From positions 1,178,001 through 1,242,000 of the forward strand of contig JAITYX010000047.1 of the NCBI GenBank assembly GCA_021018815.1: 64,000 nt of DNA, in the 5' to 3' direction. The notes below the pieces were generated by a model, which was not told where the DNA came from, did not search any database, and saw only the letters and a program-made list of their open reading frames with translations. Shown piece by piece: positions 13,267-25,474 of the stretch. This DNA is from Talinum fruticosum (Eukaryota > Streptophyta > Magnoliopsida > Caryophyllales > Talinaceae). Each line of letters begins with the position of its first letter. The first letter of the stretch is position 1. The position numbers were made by a program, and so were the translations under genes.

Positions 13267-14744
13267 GTAACAACCCGACCATAAAACCACATTATTTATT
13301 TTACTAATTGTAAAATTTATATAATCGAGCGCGCACACTTCAATTCGACGTTTAAATTATTTTATGAGTATGTTATGCAGCTAAGGTGACGAAGTGCCCT
13401 CCAATGAAAATTTCATAATAATGATTGTAATTTACACATATGTTTAAAAGAGAAAATTTAGAAATTTATATACGTAATGAATATAAATGTGAAGGCATAT
13501 GGTTATAAGGTCATTAATATTATATTTCAAGTGAACATTATATTTACAACTTATAAATAACATTAAAATAAAATTAATTAATTTTAAATTAAAAGAAATG
13601 ATAAATTTAAATAAAATAAAAGGAGTAATTTATTATTTGGAAAAGATAGTTGTGATATTATTAGTATGTATTTTTTTAAATAAAATAATGGCTTAACTAA
13701 AATAAAAATAAAGTAAAGTAAAAATAAAAATAAAACAAAGCTGATTTTTTTGATAAGAAAAATCCGTAAATGGCTTCGGAATGATAAAAAAAAAAGAAAA
13801 TTAAATTAAAATTAAAATTAAAATCACATATCTTCAAATTATCCAACTCATTTCATTCTTTCACATTCCTCTCGCTTTGCCCATCCCCTGCCTCTACTTG
13901 CCTCTCGTCGCCCCATGTTCCGGCCACCGGACGCCACCAATGTTGGCCGAAGTCGGCGCTAGCACCGCCCAAGGGACGTCTACGTCTCTCCCTCTTTCTC
14001 TCTCTCCCTCTCTCATGGGCCTCTGCTGCGGTTCGTCCACCGGCCAATCACCAGCCGGAGCTCGGCCGCCGGAGCTCGTCGTCGGTCCTCGCCCAGTAGC
14101 CATCGCCGAAGTCCGGTTGTGCACCACCACCCCCTTCCTCTTCACGGGCTTCCACTCTTTGGGTTGAAGGTGAAACCATAAACCCTAATTCATCTCTCTT
14201 CATTACTTACCTATTAATTGTAGTTGTTAAATGAATTATATAGCTTTAGAAAGATGTTATGGTGTAAATTTAAAGGTTGAATTAAGAAAATTTTGAATTA
14301 GTTTGAATGATTGTGATTTGGTATTTTGGTGAAATGGTTGTGTTGTGAAAATGAATAATTGCGATTGCTTTTGTAGAATGGTAATTTAGTGAATTAAGTT
14401 GGGAATGTTTTGATGTGACTTTTGAGTAATTCGATGGTTTTCATTGTGTTTTGGAATTGGATATATTTAAGCAATAAAAAGAGAATATGTATAGAGATTG
14501 AAATTAGATAATAAGTAAGTGTAGAGGTATGGAAAAATTTGGGCAATTTAGTGTATCTAATTGTGTATGTGGATGTGAAGGTTGTTGAGGAAAGGGATGC
14601 ATATACCAGTAAAACAATGTTTGTGGGATATACTGATTTAGAGTGAATTAATTAATTTACGGAAGGTAACGAAGGGAAAAGTGAGCTAGTGATAAGGATT
14701 TAAAATAACATTAGGCTTGGCAAACTAATCGGATTAGTTGTAGC

Positions 14745-14780
<36 letters not shown>

Positions 14781-16160
14781 TGATGATGATAGTAATAATA
14801 ATAACAATAATGATATTAACAATAACAATAACCATTAGGAGCATATTTTATGCTTGTTAAGCGGGCTATAATAGCTACGATAAATGTTTAAGTGTGTATA
14901 CATATATATCTTTTAATCCGAGTCGGCTAACGAATTAAATAACGTGAATATAATCGATTAGTCTAATTAGCTTCTTTAACGAATGTGTGACGTAGAGAAG
15001 ATTTTAAATGAAATTAATGCAATAGAGTTGAGTAATAAAAATGTTAGTTTAACTAATTACGTAATAAATAAAGGAAATGAATAAATTGTAAACACTTACA
15101 CAAATTTAATTATTGAAACTCAAGTGAAATGTTATTAATAACAAAAATCTATTTGTAATAGCATCAATGCCACTTTCGTTGCCGACTAGTTGGTAACTTA
15201 AATTTCTATAAGGGGGAGAAAAGGATTTTCAATTCGGATACATTCATTGCCTATACTTTTCGAAAATTTACATGTTTCAACAAATCTCAATATTTCTTAT
15301 ATATATAACTAGTAATGAATCATTTGCAAATCAAGTTTTGTTACCTAATAAAGTAGTATCGCATCGGTTATTAATTATCAATTATAAATTGTCGGGGTTT
15401 ACGTCCTTTAACTCCATCCACACAGCTTCAACTCGGGTTCTCGGTCGGCCCGGGAGGTGTGCACCTTACTCAAAAATTGCATCAATTATATAAGGGGTTC
15501 CACTTCTAGATAATAACTAGCAAACAAGTTTGACTCATATTCTCTCTCCTCTTATTTCGGACTAAAATGAATTGAAATGTGCGCGCTTAATTAAAATGTT
15601 TCAAAGCAATTTTGACTGTGTAAGAATGTTCGTATCGAGTTTCGACTCATTTTTCGAAATATTTTACTATTTTTGTTTTAGGAAAACCATCGTTGAACAC
15701 CGAATTACCTACCAAGACCGATGAAGGCAAAACATAATTGGATATGTTGCATTTGTGGTTCGATGGTGTTTAGATGCTCACAATGATTTCACCTCAACCA
15801 TTGCCCAGGATTAATCTTGAAGATTATTAGATTTTGTGTAATTTCTCATGTTAACAAGCATATGAGATTGTATTAAAATATATGCAAGCAAGCCACTAAA
15901 TTTTATTTTGAGTCTTGTTTAAACATGATGCGTGGCTTAACCACTTGGGTTGTAAATATTTATCATTATCGGGACCCAACCAACATGTAACATTTAGATA
16001 TACAAATCGTATTTTATTTTTATTTTGTTGACTTAGCCTAGTCCTATTCTTAGGATGCTTGTAACGTCTCCAATCGTTAATTTCCGTTGCGGTCATACAT
16101 AATACTCTCTAATTATAGATTATTAGGTAATGGTGATTGGGGGCATTATAGGCACCGTGA
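13267..16160 (+). mobile_element. Long LTR of a Ty3/gypsy (Tekay-like) element
   Basis: Starts TGTAACAACCCGACC immediately after the polypurine tract of the integrase remnant, a common start for long Ty3/gypsy LTRs. The following 2.9 kb has no gene and contains a CT-rich patch (13,980-14,015) and an (AAT)n tract. The right end is placed where another LTR begins at 16,161; the LTR may be truncated there. LTRs near 3 kb suit the Tekay/Del clade, but the clade is inferred only from length and the integrase tail. Confidence 0.6.
14745..14820. repeat. (AAT)n/(GAT)n microsatellite
   Basis: About ten AAT units, then a few GAT units and interrupted AAT, inside the long LTR. Confidence 0.9.
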
Positions 16161-18212
16161 TGTAAGAAATTATTCAAATTGGGAGCAAAAACTCTTAATA
16201 AGAAAAAGATTCATCCTAAAAACCGAATGAACCCCAACATTACCCAAATATCTCCGAACCTAATTGCGAGGGCACTGTAGGAACCGCAGCTGGTCGGGAC
16301 CAACTGAGTTTCCCCACTTGTGTCGGGTCTCTCTTTTTTAAAGATTGATTTTAAAGATGGCATTAGAAAGTCGATTTTGGAATGTGGGGATGAACCTTTA
16401 TTAAGATTTTCGAGTTTTATTAAATCGATTGAAAGCGAATCGATCAAAGATGAATGGCGATTTCATTAACCATTTAATTTGAGAATTAGTTTTAGAATTC
16501 CCGAGATATTGTTTACTAATTAAGGGATAAATAGAATTAGGGTTTAAGTTACTGTCGTGAGGCTTTAGGGTCGGATCGGTGTGAAGACACTAATCCGGAC
16601 CAAAGCTCGACCGACTCGTCCCCAAGGTGCGAGCCATGGCTGATGGAATTAGGCTCGGTCTCCACCCGGTTGGCATATCTAAAACCTTAATTTTTACCCC
16701 TACATTCAGAAAAAGGCCAGGATACAAATTCAATAAGGATAAAACATAAAATAAGGGAGTCGACGAGTCGGTTTTAGGAAAGAAAAACTTACAAAAACAA
16801 AAGCTTGCTCTTCAAATCTTAGTATGGGAAAATTAAGATTAAAAGAGGCTAAAAATATATTCCATCGGTCTTTGAACCGAGAATCGGATTCGGGGCGAGG
16901 AAACCCTTCCATTCCGCCCTTCGAAGACGACCAGTTACTAATTCCGAGTAGTGAATTGGAATGTCTGTAAAACAAACAAGAAAACAACATATTTTGACAA
17001 TAAATAAAAGCAACCAAACATAATAAATAAAACGATAAAGAAAGCGGTAAAGAAAAGAAAAGCAAAAACTAAAAGAATTATATCGGTCGAAGAGGAATTA
17101 AAAAGAGCGATTACATCTCTTATACCACAACACGGAAAACAATAAAAAGCATGAAAATAAATAAACCGTTTGAAGACTGAATGATTGCCCTAAGGTTGTC
17201 TCACCTTGCTGATCCGGATCTCGACATCGAATTTCTTGATGCGACAAGCAACAAGTAAAGGAAAAAGGGTCTACTTTTGTGAGATATGTGTGTAGGGTAT
17301 AGTAACAATCGATTGAATAAGTGCCTAGAAATCAAAATAATCGAATATTCTTTAGCTCTTTTCACGAATTTGATGGCGGTGAATAAAGAGAAGGTAAGAG
17401 GTGAGTAATGATTTTGGCATAGTGACTTTTAGGTATCGGTACTCGGGATAGCTTTTTGCAGCGTGATGCTAAGGTAGGAAGCCAGTATAGGAATGTGAGC
17501 CAAGGCTCTCTATTTATAGGAGAGGACCTAGGTCACAAATGACCTAGGGTTTACCTCAATCCAGCCAGTCCAAGCAACTAAAAATAAACCGGGCCAAATC
17601 CTAAGAGATTAAACCGAGATAAGAAGGTGATAAACCAAATAGAATTCGGTTGGCAGGCGCGGCCACCCGGGCGCCCCTAAGGTTTCATGCCCTAGTGTGT
17701 CTCCAAGGGACTCTCCAAGTCAAAATGCAGACATTCCACTTAATGGTTCTAGAAGGCGGGTGTCGGCCACGACGTCGTTTTGAGGGAGAAGCTTCTAGGC
17801 TCGTGTGGACTGTCTTGTGAAGCTTAAAAGCAACACTTTGATACTCGTGATCATGAAATGCAACACTTTAACACCGTCTTCGGGTCTTCGACTCTTTGTC
17901 CGATTTGGACAAAAGTAAAATGCGGTATTCGAAGTTGGAATTTCCCAGACACACAGTATTGGATTCCATTTTCTCTAAAGGCTCGGCTCGGTTCTTGGAT
18001 CGTCCGAAAGAAAAGAGGATTTGTCGACCGACCCCAAGCAAAAGGCTATTCATTTGGTGCTTGGGGTTCTTTGTGATTTATCGGCTTATGTTGCACCAAT
18101 CGATCACAATTCGAGATTCAAATCCTCAAACAGGACTCAAGATTTCATCATCGGGCCAACAAAACAAAATATAAAAATAAAGAGATAAGGGACGACACTT
18201 TTTAAGTGTTTA
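16161..18212 (-). mobile_element. LTR A of a Ty3/gypsy element, minus orientation
   Basis: Read on the minus strand the LTR begins next to a polypurine-type AAATTGGGGGCTAACC (18,215-18,230), has a TATA box CTATAAATAGAG near 17,515-17,526, and ends ..TTCTTACA at 16,161. The segment 16,300-17,800 is similar in sequence to a + strand LTR at about 20,420-21,960, so the two are inverted copies of one family. The polypurine tract on its outer side means this is a 3' LTR whose interior lay at higher coordinates. Confidence 0.7.
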
Positions 18213-18779
18213 CGGTTAGCCCCCAATTTGATCGAGTCTAAAAGACGAAGGTCAAAGTAGACACTAAAGGGTACTTACCTCAACTTGTTGTAAGATATTA
18301 TGTGATATTTGGAATTGGTCATAATCGAACCTAAATTCTAAAATGGAGCCTGGACTTGGTCGCGATGCATGCAATCTAAAGTCCGGTAAAAGGATCCTAA
18401 GCTTGGCTTGATTAGAGCCTGAAGCTTAGCATATTTTGATGCTTGAAACATCGATCGTTCTTTGATATGAAGTTTGGCTAAATAATCGGCTTCACTAACA
18501 TGCTTGTTAGTGCATAATCGAATTAACAAAAGTTCGGTGTTTTACCTGCGTAATACAATTGAAAACAAACTAATAAAGCTGTTTTGGAAAAGCCGATTAG
18601 TGCCGGGAACTCCCACTTGCATGCATAGGGGACAAATATCACATGCCTTAACTGGACAAAGCTGTATAGGCTAAGAAGGTGAGCTAGGCTACAAAAGCTA
18701 TCGCCGATTCGACCTCTCAACTCCTCATGGCCGGCGCCGACCAACCTTTGGTAGGCATGGCCCCAGCGTATCCTGTCGG

Positions 18780-18980
18780 ATTCCTTTGGTTCCCCACTAC
18801 TTGCTTGACTATTGTCTTATGTGGTTGGATGTCTTGACTGAAATTTCCTATAAAAGGAGGTGTATGGTGTGTTTCATTTTGCACACATACTCTTCTTCTT
18901 GCTCTTTCTCTTCTCTTGTGCTTTGTTCACTTTGCTTCTTCTTGAAAACTAGTTTGTTCTCAAAAATCTCGTCTTCAAAA
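18780..18980 (+). mobile_element. LTR promoter fragment
   Basis: Contains CCTATAAAAGGAGG at 18,847-18,860 followed by a CT-rich leader-like stretch. The same 14-mer occurs on the minus strand near 55,533-55,546, also followed by a CT-rich stretch, so both are probably LTR promoter regions of one retroelement family. Ends are not defined. Confidence 0.45.
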
Positions 18981-19774
18981 TGTCTAGAAGAAAAGCTCAT
19001 CCTGCTAGAAGAACTAGAGCGGAGAAGCTTACTCAAGATTCTTTCCTCGAACGAGAATGACACCCTTAAAGCGAATAGAATTGAGGTGACCTTTTACTTG
19101 AGGCCGAAAATCATGTTTCATCGTCGGCTATTTCCCTTCGGTAGGCTGATTGGTTTAAAATTCTTCATTTGCTCATTTAGAGTAACTCTTTAACCAAAAT
19201 CTTATTGGATTTTGTCTTGCAGAAAGGCTCGATTCGAATAGCGGAGCCATTCCCAAATTAATTGAGCATCATCGAAGATGTAGTTGCCAAAATCCTACAA
19301 GGGTCAACCTCTTTCGGTTTGGATTTCGTTTCTTTCTCGAGTTTTTTTTTTTTACTAAAGTTTCAATAGTTCTAGCTATAGCACGAAGTCTATTATCGTG
19401 TGCCTCCATTTTCTTACTAAGTTGGTTTATTAAAGTTATTAATAAGGGGTCTCTTCCATCTTTAGATATGATGATCGTTGACTTGGTACCATTCCTGTCC
19501 GTGGGCTAGGTGGCGGAGTTGGATCCTCAATCTAAAACTTTTCCAGTTACCTAATTCTAGGATCCCTTTGGTAGACGAAGAATTTCCCTATCATATCTAG
19601 AGAAAAAGGTGCTCGAGAGTGGCTATTTCAAGGAAACAAAGGGGACTTGGGGTTTTAATGCTTCTTGTTCAAGTTTAGGACAAATGCAATTTACATAACA
19701 TCCTAGAATGATCTCTTTTTTTATGAAAAGATGTAGAAAGAAAAACAATAGACCGACACTGAAAGTTATGACTC

Positions 19775-20310
19775 AATTTTTGGCTAATGCAAATGATGTA
19801 CCAACCTAGAAAAGGAAGACTTTTTTTGGCTAATATGAGAATGCTTGGACCAACTAAAAAGGGATGACTATTTTTTACTAATGTAAAAGTGGGCCCACCT
19901 AAAACACGAATGATTTTTTTTTGCTAATATACGAAAATAGACCAGCTTCTTTTTTTTTTTTTCTATCCTTTAGAAGCGGATAGTGAACATTGCTCATTCC
20001 ATAGATACTTGAAAAGAAAAGCAAACTCATGTTTCCAAAGGGATATTTTTTAGCTTATATGTAATAATACTAACCAAAAAAAGATGATTTGTTTTACTTG
20101 ATATGCAAAAACGAACCAACCTAAAAAGGGATGGTTTTTTTGCTAATATGCAAAAGGGACCAACCTAAAAACAATGATTTTTGCCTTTTGCTAATATGAA
20201 AATTGAACCAACCTAAAAATGGATTTTCTTGGTGAACATGCAAAAGATGGACTGCCTAAAAAATAATGATTTTTATTTTCTACTAATGCAAAAGATGGAT
20301 CGTGACTGAA
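19775..20310. repeat. Minisatellite, about 45-60 bp units
   Basis: About nine degenerate units, each with a GCTAATATGCAAAA-like start, a GACCAACCTAAAAA middle and a GGATGATTTTTTT end. It directly precedes LTR B, as the 3' untranslated tandem repeats of some Tat/Ogre-type Ty3/gypsy elements do. Confidence 0.75.
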
Positions 20311-20419
20311 TTTTAGCAGAGTAACAGTAGGGAAAAATGAAGAAAAGAGGCGCAAAGAGGCTCTTTTGTGTAGATTTATTAGAAAATGAGATTTGCGAGA
20401 GAGGGTGAGTAAAAGTGGA

Positions 20420-21960
20420 GAGAAATAAACGACGTCGTGAGGCCGACGCCCACCTTCTATAAGCATGGTGGAACGCTGCGTTTTGAGCTTGGAAAGTCTT
20501 CGAGGCACAACTAGGGCACGAAACCCTAGGAGGGTCCGGTTGACCGGCGCCCGCCTTCTCTCTTTTAGTCGGTACTATCCGGTATTATCATCTTCCGATC
20601 CCGTTATATCTCTTAAGGAATGACCCAGTTTTATTTCAGTTGTTTGGACGACTGAATGGAGGCAAACCCTAGGTTATTCGTGACCTAGGCCCTCTCCTAT
20701 AAATAGAGACATATGTCTCTCATTCCTATACTGACTTCTTGCCTTAGCATCACGCTGCAGAAAGCTAACAAGAATACTCTCGTTTAGATGTTACTCTATC
20801 AAAATTAAACTTGAATATTCATCTTCTTGACTTACTACCGTTGAATCCGTGCAAAGAGCTAAAGAATATTCAATTATTCCGATATTTGGGAACTCATTCA
20901 GCTGATCACTACCATACCCTAGATACAATTCACAAAACTAGCCTTTTTCTTCGGATTGTCACCATTGCATCGAGAGATCCGGTGAGGAGATCCGGATCGG
21001 CAAGGTGGAACAACCCGAGGGCCATATTTCAGCCTTCAAACGGTTATATTTATTTCGTTTTATTCGTTTTCCGTATTGTGGTTTAAGAGATGTAATCGCT
21101 TTAGTTTTCTCCTGGACCGATGTAATCTTTTATTTCCCATTTTTCTTTCTTTTATCGCTTTTCTTTATTACTTTCTTTACTATGTTTTGGTTGCTTTAAT
21201 TTCGTTTGCATGTTGTATGCTTGCTTTCTTACATCTTTACTAACACACTACTCGAACTAGTAATGGCCGTCTTTGGAAGGGTGAAACGAAAGGGTTTGTC
21301 TCTACGTTCCGTACCCTCACCCCTGAATTCGATTCTCGGTTCATGACCGATGAAGTCATCTTTTAGCCTATTTCAGTCTTATTTCCTCATACTAAGATTA
21401 AAAGAGCAAATTTTGTTTTTGTTAGTTTTTCTTATCTAAAAACCGATCGGCGGCTCGTTTGTTTTATGCTTTATTCTATGCAAATTCACATCTCGGTATT
21501 TTCCGGTTGTAGAAAAAAATGACGTTAGGGTCCGGATCTACCCATAGGGCGGAGAATGAGGCTGGCTTCACTAGCCATGGCCTCTAGCCGGTGCTCGCCT
21601 TCCCCGGTGCGAGGCTACGGCCAACATCGTGGGAATGGCGGTGGTGGCTTCGGTCCGCATTGGTGTTTTCACACCAATTTGACCCTAAAGCCCCACAAAG
21701 AAAATCATATCCCTAAAATCATTTACTCCTTAATTAGAAAATAATAAGATCCCGGGACTTCTAAAATAATTGATAAAATAAAATGATTAATAAAATCGCC
21801 AATCAAATCCGATTTAATTCATTTCAACTTGATTTATTAAAATTCGAAAATCTTAATAAAAGGTTCATCCCCACATTAAAAAATCGACTTTCTAAAACCA
21901 TCTTCAAAATCAATCCTTTAAAAGAGAGACTCGATGGGCCCTCCAGGTCCGGCCGTGGTT
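20420..21960 (+). mobile_element. LTR B, plus orientation, inverted relative to LTR A
   Basis: Matches the reverse complement of 16,300-17,800 at many blocks, including the GTGACCTAGG region, a TATA box CTATAAATAGAG at about 20,697-20,708, the TTAGCATCACGCTGCA word and the AAATCTTAATAAA region near 21,850. The right end is cut by a hAT-like element near 21,961. Divergence is considerable, so the insertion is old or the two LTRs come from different copies. Confidence 0.7.
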
Positions 21961-22258
21961 TCTACACGGGGTGTGCAAAAAGAATCGAAACCGAAAACCC
22001 GAACCGAAAAATAAAAAACGAACTAAATAATCGGTTAACCGAATAAAATTTTTACAAAAATCGGATCGGTTAACCAAATCGAAAAAAATTGGTTAACAGT
22101 TCGTTTTTGGTTTAGGTTTTTAAAACCGGTTAACCGACGGTTAATCGTGGCTAATCGAATTTAAGTGTTATATTTTATTTTAAAACCCTAGCTATATATA
22201 CTTCCCCAACCGCTTCTTCTCAACTATTGCCTTTGCTTGTGCTTTCCCACACGGATAT

Positions 22259-22308
<50 letters not shown>

Positions 22309-22935
22309 CCATCCCTCCCTTCGGTTCCGCTCTTGTTTGCATTGCCTACGAAACAGATCCGAGCTCTCTTTATGTCTCTCTCTATCCAACATCCCTCATT
22401 TCAATTAATCCAATTTCCAAATCCCTTAAGACACTCCAAGTTCTCGTAAAACTCCTTTCTTTCTCTCTCATTTTGCTTACTACTTAGAAAATAAAAGGCA
22501 AAATGAATTTGTAGTAGGATACATATTAAAAGATAATCAACGATTCTCATGAAGATTGCCTTTTACGGGCCGCCTTTCCACTCTCCCAACGACGAACAAT
22601 CGATTGCGGCTCCGAGGACGGTCAATGACGCAGCGAGTGGCCTACATCGGGATCTCCTCTTCTCACTTTCTAGTCTAAGTGGTCTTCAACCCATGTCCGA
22701 TGCGTTGATTTCTCTCGGTTGTATAACTATTTTTCAATTTTTTCTAAAGTTTAAAAAACAATTTAGTTGTAGAAGGTTAACCAAGTAACCAAACCAAATA
22801 ATCGGTTAATCGATCCGAAAATTTGGTTAACCGATTTTTCGTTTAAGCTGTTTTTGGTTCGATTACGGTTCAATAAATTGTTAAACCGAAAATCAATTAA
22901 CCAATACCGCAATTAACCGATTTTACACACCCGTT
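21961..22935. mobile_element. Non-autonomous hAT-like element
   Basis: The left end GGGTGTGCAAAAAG and the right end TTTTACACACCC form imperfect terminal inverted repeats, and both subterminal regions are packed with CGGTTAACCGA and GAACCGAAA words, a layout seen in many plant hAT-type elements. No transposase frame and no clear 8-bp target duplication were found. A (CT)n tract lies inside. Confidence 0.55.
22262..22306. repeat. (CT)n microsatellite
   Basis: About 22 uninterrupted CT units inside the hAT-like element. Confidence 0.95.
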
Positions 22936-23278
22936 GAAAAAGAAATTTGTAGATGTGCTAAAAAAATCCTAATTTATTTTTGAACCGTCCAAGATAGATG
23001 TTTATTAACGGACTTCATTCTTGATTAAATGGTATATTGGGCTGCCCTGGAGCGAGTGTTTTTCGTTTAACTTGTTTTTGGTTCGGTTACGGTTCAATAA
23101 ATTGTTAAACCGAAAATCAATTAACCAATATCGCAATTAACTGATTTTACACACCCGTTGAAAAAGAAATTTGTAGATGTGCTAAAAAAATCCTAATTTA
23201 TTTTTGAACCGTCCAAGATAGACGTTTATTAACGGACTTCGTTCTTGATTAAATGGTATATTGGGCTGCCCCTGGAGC
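22837..23278. repeat. Two-copy tandem duplication, period 224 bp
   Basis: Copy 1 covers about 22,837-23,053 and copy 2 about 23,059-23,278. They share the hAT-like terminus (TTTTACACACCC at 22,921 and 23,145) plus about 120 bp of flank ending TTGGGCTGCC. Only a few substitutions and one indel separate them, so the event is recent. It lies just upstream of the presumed TRB leader. Confidence 0.9.
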
Positions 23279-23379
23279 AGGAAGAGTAGGATATCTACGG
23301 TAAAACTCCGACACCCCCCAAAAAAAAAAAAAAAGAGGGTCCAAAGTCGCGGTTCCCGTCGTATCCAACCTGGCTTCTC

Positions 23380-23540
23380 ATATTCCCGGCGGAATCTCCG
23401 ACGACCATTAACCCCGGCGTGCCCTCCATCCTCGCCGCCGCCCTCTTCATGTGATCGGCGTCTCTGTGAAGAATCTGATGAGGCTTGTGAACCTGGAGCC
23501 CTTCAAGAGGAAGATTGATTCTATCTTCATCTAGATAAGG
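23380..23540 (+). other. Possible 5'UTR exon of the TRB gene
   Basis: A GC-richer block ends in a plausible donor (CTAGATAAG|GTACTTTC, near 23,539). A splice to an acceptor shortly before the TRB ATG at 32,395 would give a 5'UTR intron of about 8.8 kb. The sequence cannot confirm this; it could equally be an unrelated island. Confidence 0.3.
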
Positions 23541-24554
23541 TACTTTCTGTCTGTTCAATCCGATTTTGGTTATTAAGATTTTAAGCCTTTGATTGTTAAT
23601 CATTCAATTATCTAATGGATTGGAAAGCTGAGGCTACAAGATGAGCTGACATGGCCTTTTCCTTCCGTTTCTTTAGCTGGGGTATGTATGTGAGTTTATG
23701 GGTATTGCCTTGAAAGGCTTTTGGTGTGTGTTTTAGAGGGCAATTATGGTTTGGATTCCAACTATATTTTATCTCGTTTATGTTGCTCAAGATATGGAGT
23801 TTGTGCGTTTTGGACGTGGGCAATTCTGGTTTGGAATAATAGAGTCTTGATTACCATGAGATTGGTGGAAAGTGATGCGGTCATCTGGGTTATAAGAGGG
23901 TTTAGGGCCTGGAGATTAGTTCTATTATGTTGAATAGGCGGTGAATCAGAGGAATGAGCAGCTGAGATCAAATAATTTATCTCTTTGCTTGGAAGCTTGA
24001 CCCTCTTGGAAATTGAAATATGCTATTAGTGAGCCTGTTAGTGGATTTAATGGTTAGTGTTCTGATGTAGGATTGGTTGAAAGAATATAGAGATGGTGTG
24101 GGAATGAGGAATTTGTATGTTTATGATAAGCCAATTGGATGTGAGTTTCAAAAGGTGAAACTAGATACATATGCAGCTCCTTGTTTCGATTAAACACAGA
24201 CCAAAAGTGTAATCTAGATCAATTAAATTTTGATGAGAAGTCTTAGCTAGTAGTATCTAGGAATCTGTCTTTTAAATTTATGAACCAACTTAGACAGGCC
24301 TAAGGGTGGGTTTTTTGATTCTTTTTCTTATACTCAATACACCTCAGCTTGAACAGATCTGTTTGCTGAAAATTTTAGAGCAATGTGTCATTGCACAGGG
24401 CTGCTTGTTCGAATCCTATATTGGCTGTGTTTGTTTTGTTCAGTAACTGCAGTTGTCCAATCTGCTAACTGTAAATATGTTTCTAGATACAAGACACGTG
24501 AAGCTTTGTATTTAACTACTGAAACTTCATTTTGATTGATCCTGTTCAATGCTA

Positions 24555-24751
24555 CTCCCTCCGTCCCATTTTTATCTTCTTCTTTAACAACTTTTTTGGC
24601 TCGAAATTATCTTCCTCAATGATCATTAAATGCATTGTTAACCAATAATTTTGCATCGTTTATACCAAACTAACATGGTATTGGCTTATATTTATCCTCC
24701 TTAAAAAAGTGTGCTTTTGCATTTAGGAAGTTCAAAATGGGACGGAGGGAG
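24555..24751. mobile_element. Stowaway-type MITE
   Basis: 197-bp element with perfect terminal inverted repeats CTCCCTCCGTCCCA/TGGGACGGAGGGAG and the diagnostic TA duplication at 24,553-24,554 and 24,752-24,753. Stowaway MITEs are moved by Tc1/mariner transposases. Confidence 0.95.
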
Positions 24752-24958
24752 TATTTGCTAATTCCAGTCCCATGATGGATTCATTGCCTAAGTATATCAT
24801 TCTTTGTCCTTAGCTGAATTGCTGTGTGCTGTGTGCTATGTATGCTATCTGCTCATAGGCCATAGCAGTTGTCGAAAGGCCAAGCAATAATCCCAATTCT
24901 CACTATATGCAAGACCAAATTGGTAAACACGAATTTGGGGTATTAAATTACATCCAAG

Positions 24959-25474
24959 CTTAGTTTAAAAAGCACGCCCTGGCTCACAAAAGCCCAAAGC
25001 CCACCCCTTTGCGCCTTGCAAGGGTGAAGCCCAGCCCCTCCAAAAGCCCTCCGATTTGCGCCTCAGCCAGGTGCAGTTGCGCCTCGTCCTCCTTGCGTGC
25101 CTCAATGGGATTTTTTCTGTTTTTTTGCTATTTTCCTGTCTCCCCTCCCCCTTCTCTTTCTTTTGTCTCTGTCTTTGTTAGATTGTGAGTAAGTGGGTTA
25201 GTTGCACCTTTTTTCAATTGGTGCTATTTTTTTCTTTTTTTGCTTGCTTTTTCAGTGAAAATCGTAGCGAATTCGTTGTGTTATCACAATCTAAGGCTCT
25301 TTGTGGCATTTTTCGTAATTACAATGCGATCTAATTTCTTATTTGATGTCATCATCTAGCACATTTGACAAAAAATGTTGCTTGGTAATGATTTGCAAGC
25401 ATTTTTAGTAAGTGCGCCTCGTTCCACCTCAAGACCCTTTGCGCTTTTGTGCGCCTTGAGCTTTTTAAACTAAG
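24959..25474. mobile_element. hAT-type non-autonomous element, copy 1
   Basis: Begins CTTAGTTTAAAAAGC and ends with the exact inverse GCTTTTTAAACTAAG. The interior is rich in GCGCCT words. No 8-bp target duplication is visible. Ends and composition match the second copy at 28,363. Confidence 0.8.
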
